Origin: Taklimakanibacter sp050246735
Lineage (GTDB): Bacteria > Pseudomonadota > Alphaproteobacteria > Rhizobiales > Aestuariivirgaceae
Direction: 5' to 3'
Assembly (NCBI GenBank): GCA_050246735.1
Contig: JBFWVM010000010.1
Span: 1-64,000, forward strand
DNA: 64,000 nt
Part shown: positions 63,337 through 64,000 of the stretch, in pieces
Numbering within the stretch: the stretch's first letter is position 1
Layout: every line of letters starts with the position of its first letter
Translations under genes and position numbers: made by a program
The notes under the pieces: model-generated
What the model saw: the letters and a program-made list of their open reading frames with translations, nothing else
Told to the model about the DNA's origin: nothing
The model's database searches: none

Positions 63337-64000
63337 ATGGCCGTGGTGACCGAGGAAAGCGTGCGCACGAAGGACCGGATCCGGATGGAATGGGCGCTGA
63401 TCGCGCTCTCGGTCGCCGGTCTCGTGGCGGCGCCGTTCTTCATCTATCCGATCTTCCTGATGAAAATGCTGTGCTTCGCGCTCTTCGCCTGCGCCTTCAA
63501 CCTGCTGCTCGGCTATACCGGCCTTCTGTCCTTCGGGCATGCCGCCTTCTTCGGCGGCGCGGCCTATTTCACCGCGCATGCCATGAAGACCTGGGGATGG
63601 CCGCCGGAAGCCGGCGTCCTCGCGGGCGTCGTGGGCGCCACCCTGCTCGGCGCCGTGATCGGATTCTTCGCCATCCGCCGCCAGGGCATCTACTTCGCCA
63701 TGATCACGCTGGCGCTGGCGCAGATGTTCTTCTTCTTCTGCCTCCAGGCCGATTTCACCAATGGCGAGGACGGCATCCAGGGCGTGCCCAGGGGCGTGCT
63801 CTTCGGCCTCTTCGACCTGCACGCGCCGCTCCACATCTACTATTTCGTGCTGGCGACCTTCCTTCTCGGCGTGTTCGCGATCTGGCGCATCGTCAACTCG
63901 CCCTTCGGCATGATCCTGCGCTCGATCCGCGAGAACGAGAACCGCGCGGTCTCGCTCGGCTATTCGGTCGCCAACTACAAGCTCGCCGCCTTCGTGATGT
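63337..64000 (+). CDS. livM: Branched-chain-type ABC permease (LivM-like), partial
   Basis: The first 221 codons of a LivM permease: FNLLLGYTGLLSFGHAAFFG, RRQGIYFAMITLALAQMF and SPFGMILRSIRENENRA. It is open to the right edge, so about 100 residues are missing because the window ends. It starts 1 bp after the livH stop. Confidence 0.92.
   Translation, partial: MAVVTEESVRTKDRIRMEWALIALSVAGLVAAPFFIYPIFLMKMLCFALFACAFNLLLGYTGLLSFGHAAFFGGAAYFTAHAMKTWGWPPEAGVLAGVVGATLLGAVIGFFAIRRQGIYFAMITLALAQMFFFFCLQADFTNGEDGIQGVPRGVLFGLFDLHAPLHIYYFVLATFLLGVFAIWRIVNSPFGMILRSIRENENRAVSLGYSVANYKLAAFVM

Overview
This is a high-GC (about 65%) chromosomal window from an alphaproteobacterium, most likely in the order Hyphomicrobiales (Rhizobiales). 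The best evidence is the minus-strand run rpmH, rnpA, yidC, engB, argB, a pyrimidine 5'-nucleotidase gene, dapD and dapE, with truA beside it, an order typical of that group. Dispersed palindromic intergenic repeats and several long ABC-transporter operons fit the same assignment. Genus and species cannot be read from the sequence.

Region 1 (1-13.5 kb) is mostly housekeeping: a DUF3606 protein with a histone-H1-like repeat tail, a Nudix hydrolase, truA, lysine and arginine biosynthesis (dapE, dapD, argB), two tandem DUF805 membrane proteins, engB, yidC, rnpA and rpmH, an orphan sensor histidine kinase and a P1-family (DmpA/NylC-like) peptidase. A decayed membrane-protein gene follows dapE. 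One 75-bp hairpin repeat lies upstream of both dapE and dapD.

Region 2 (13.6-23.7 kb) is an accessory zone starting exactly at the 3' end of a tRNA-Arg(ACG) gene, which abuts a serine recombinase. It holds an intact hipBA module with paired operators and many remnants: a frameshifted DUF6998 gene, a DUF4365 fragment joined to a Fic fragment, a multiply frameshifted EEP nuclease, a GIY-YIG-like fragment and a 5'-truncated AbiEii-type toxin. It also holds two small secreted orphans, a GH25 lysozyme, and an O-methyltransferase with a deleted partial copy 2.5 kb away.

Region 3 (23.8-31.6 kb) is a minus-strand transport locus: a large GH67-like putative glycosidase, then a polyamine-type ABC system (binding protein, ATPase, two permeases) and a LysR regulator. 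The enzyme-transporter pairing is the best candidate here for an undescribed function.

Region 4 (31.9-38.7 kb) has a VapC/FitA-like toxin-antitoxin pair, a second hipBA module placed between a partial and a complete copy of a GFA-family gene, small secreted and membrane proteins, a methyltransferase and a Na/Pi cotransporter with a candidate Pho box.

Region 5 (38.9-48.5 kb) couples a DeoR regulator, two APH/choline-kinase-like phosphotransferases and an M20-type amidohydrolase to a divergent dipeptide-type ABC transporter. Its two ATPases are fused, and the first is catalytically degenerate.

Region 6 (48.6-57.6 kb) is a sugar catabolic operon: an SDR, a sugar ABC transporter, a split transketolase and an SMP-30 lactonase, with a divergent LysR regulator.

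Region 7 (57.6-64 kb) has a frameshifted sthA-like transhydrogenase gene, a small membrane protein and a branched-chain-amino-acid-type ABC operon whose last gene runs off the right edge.
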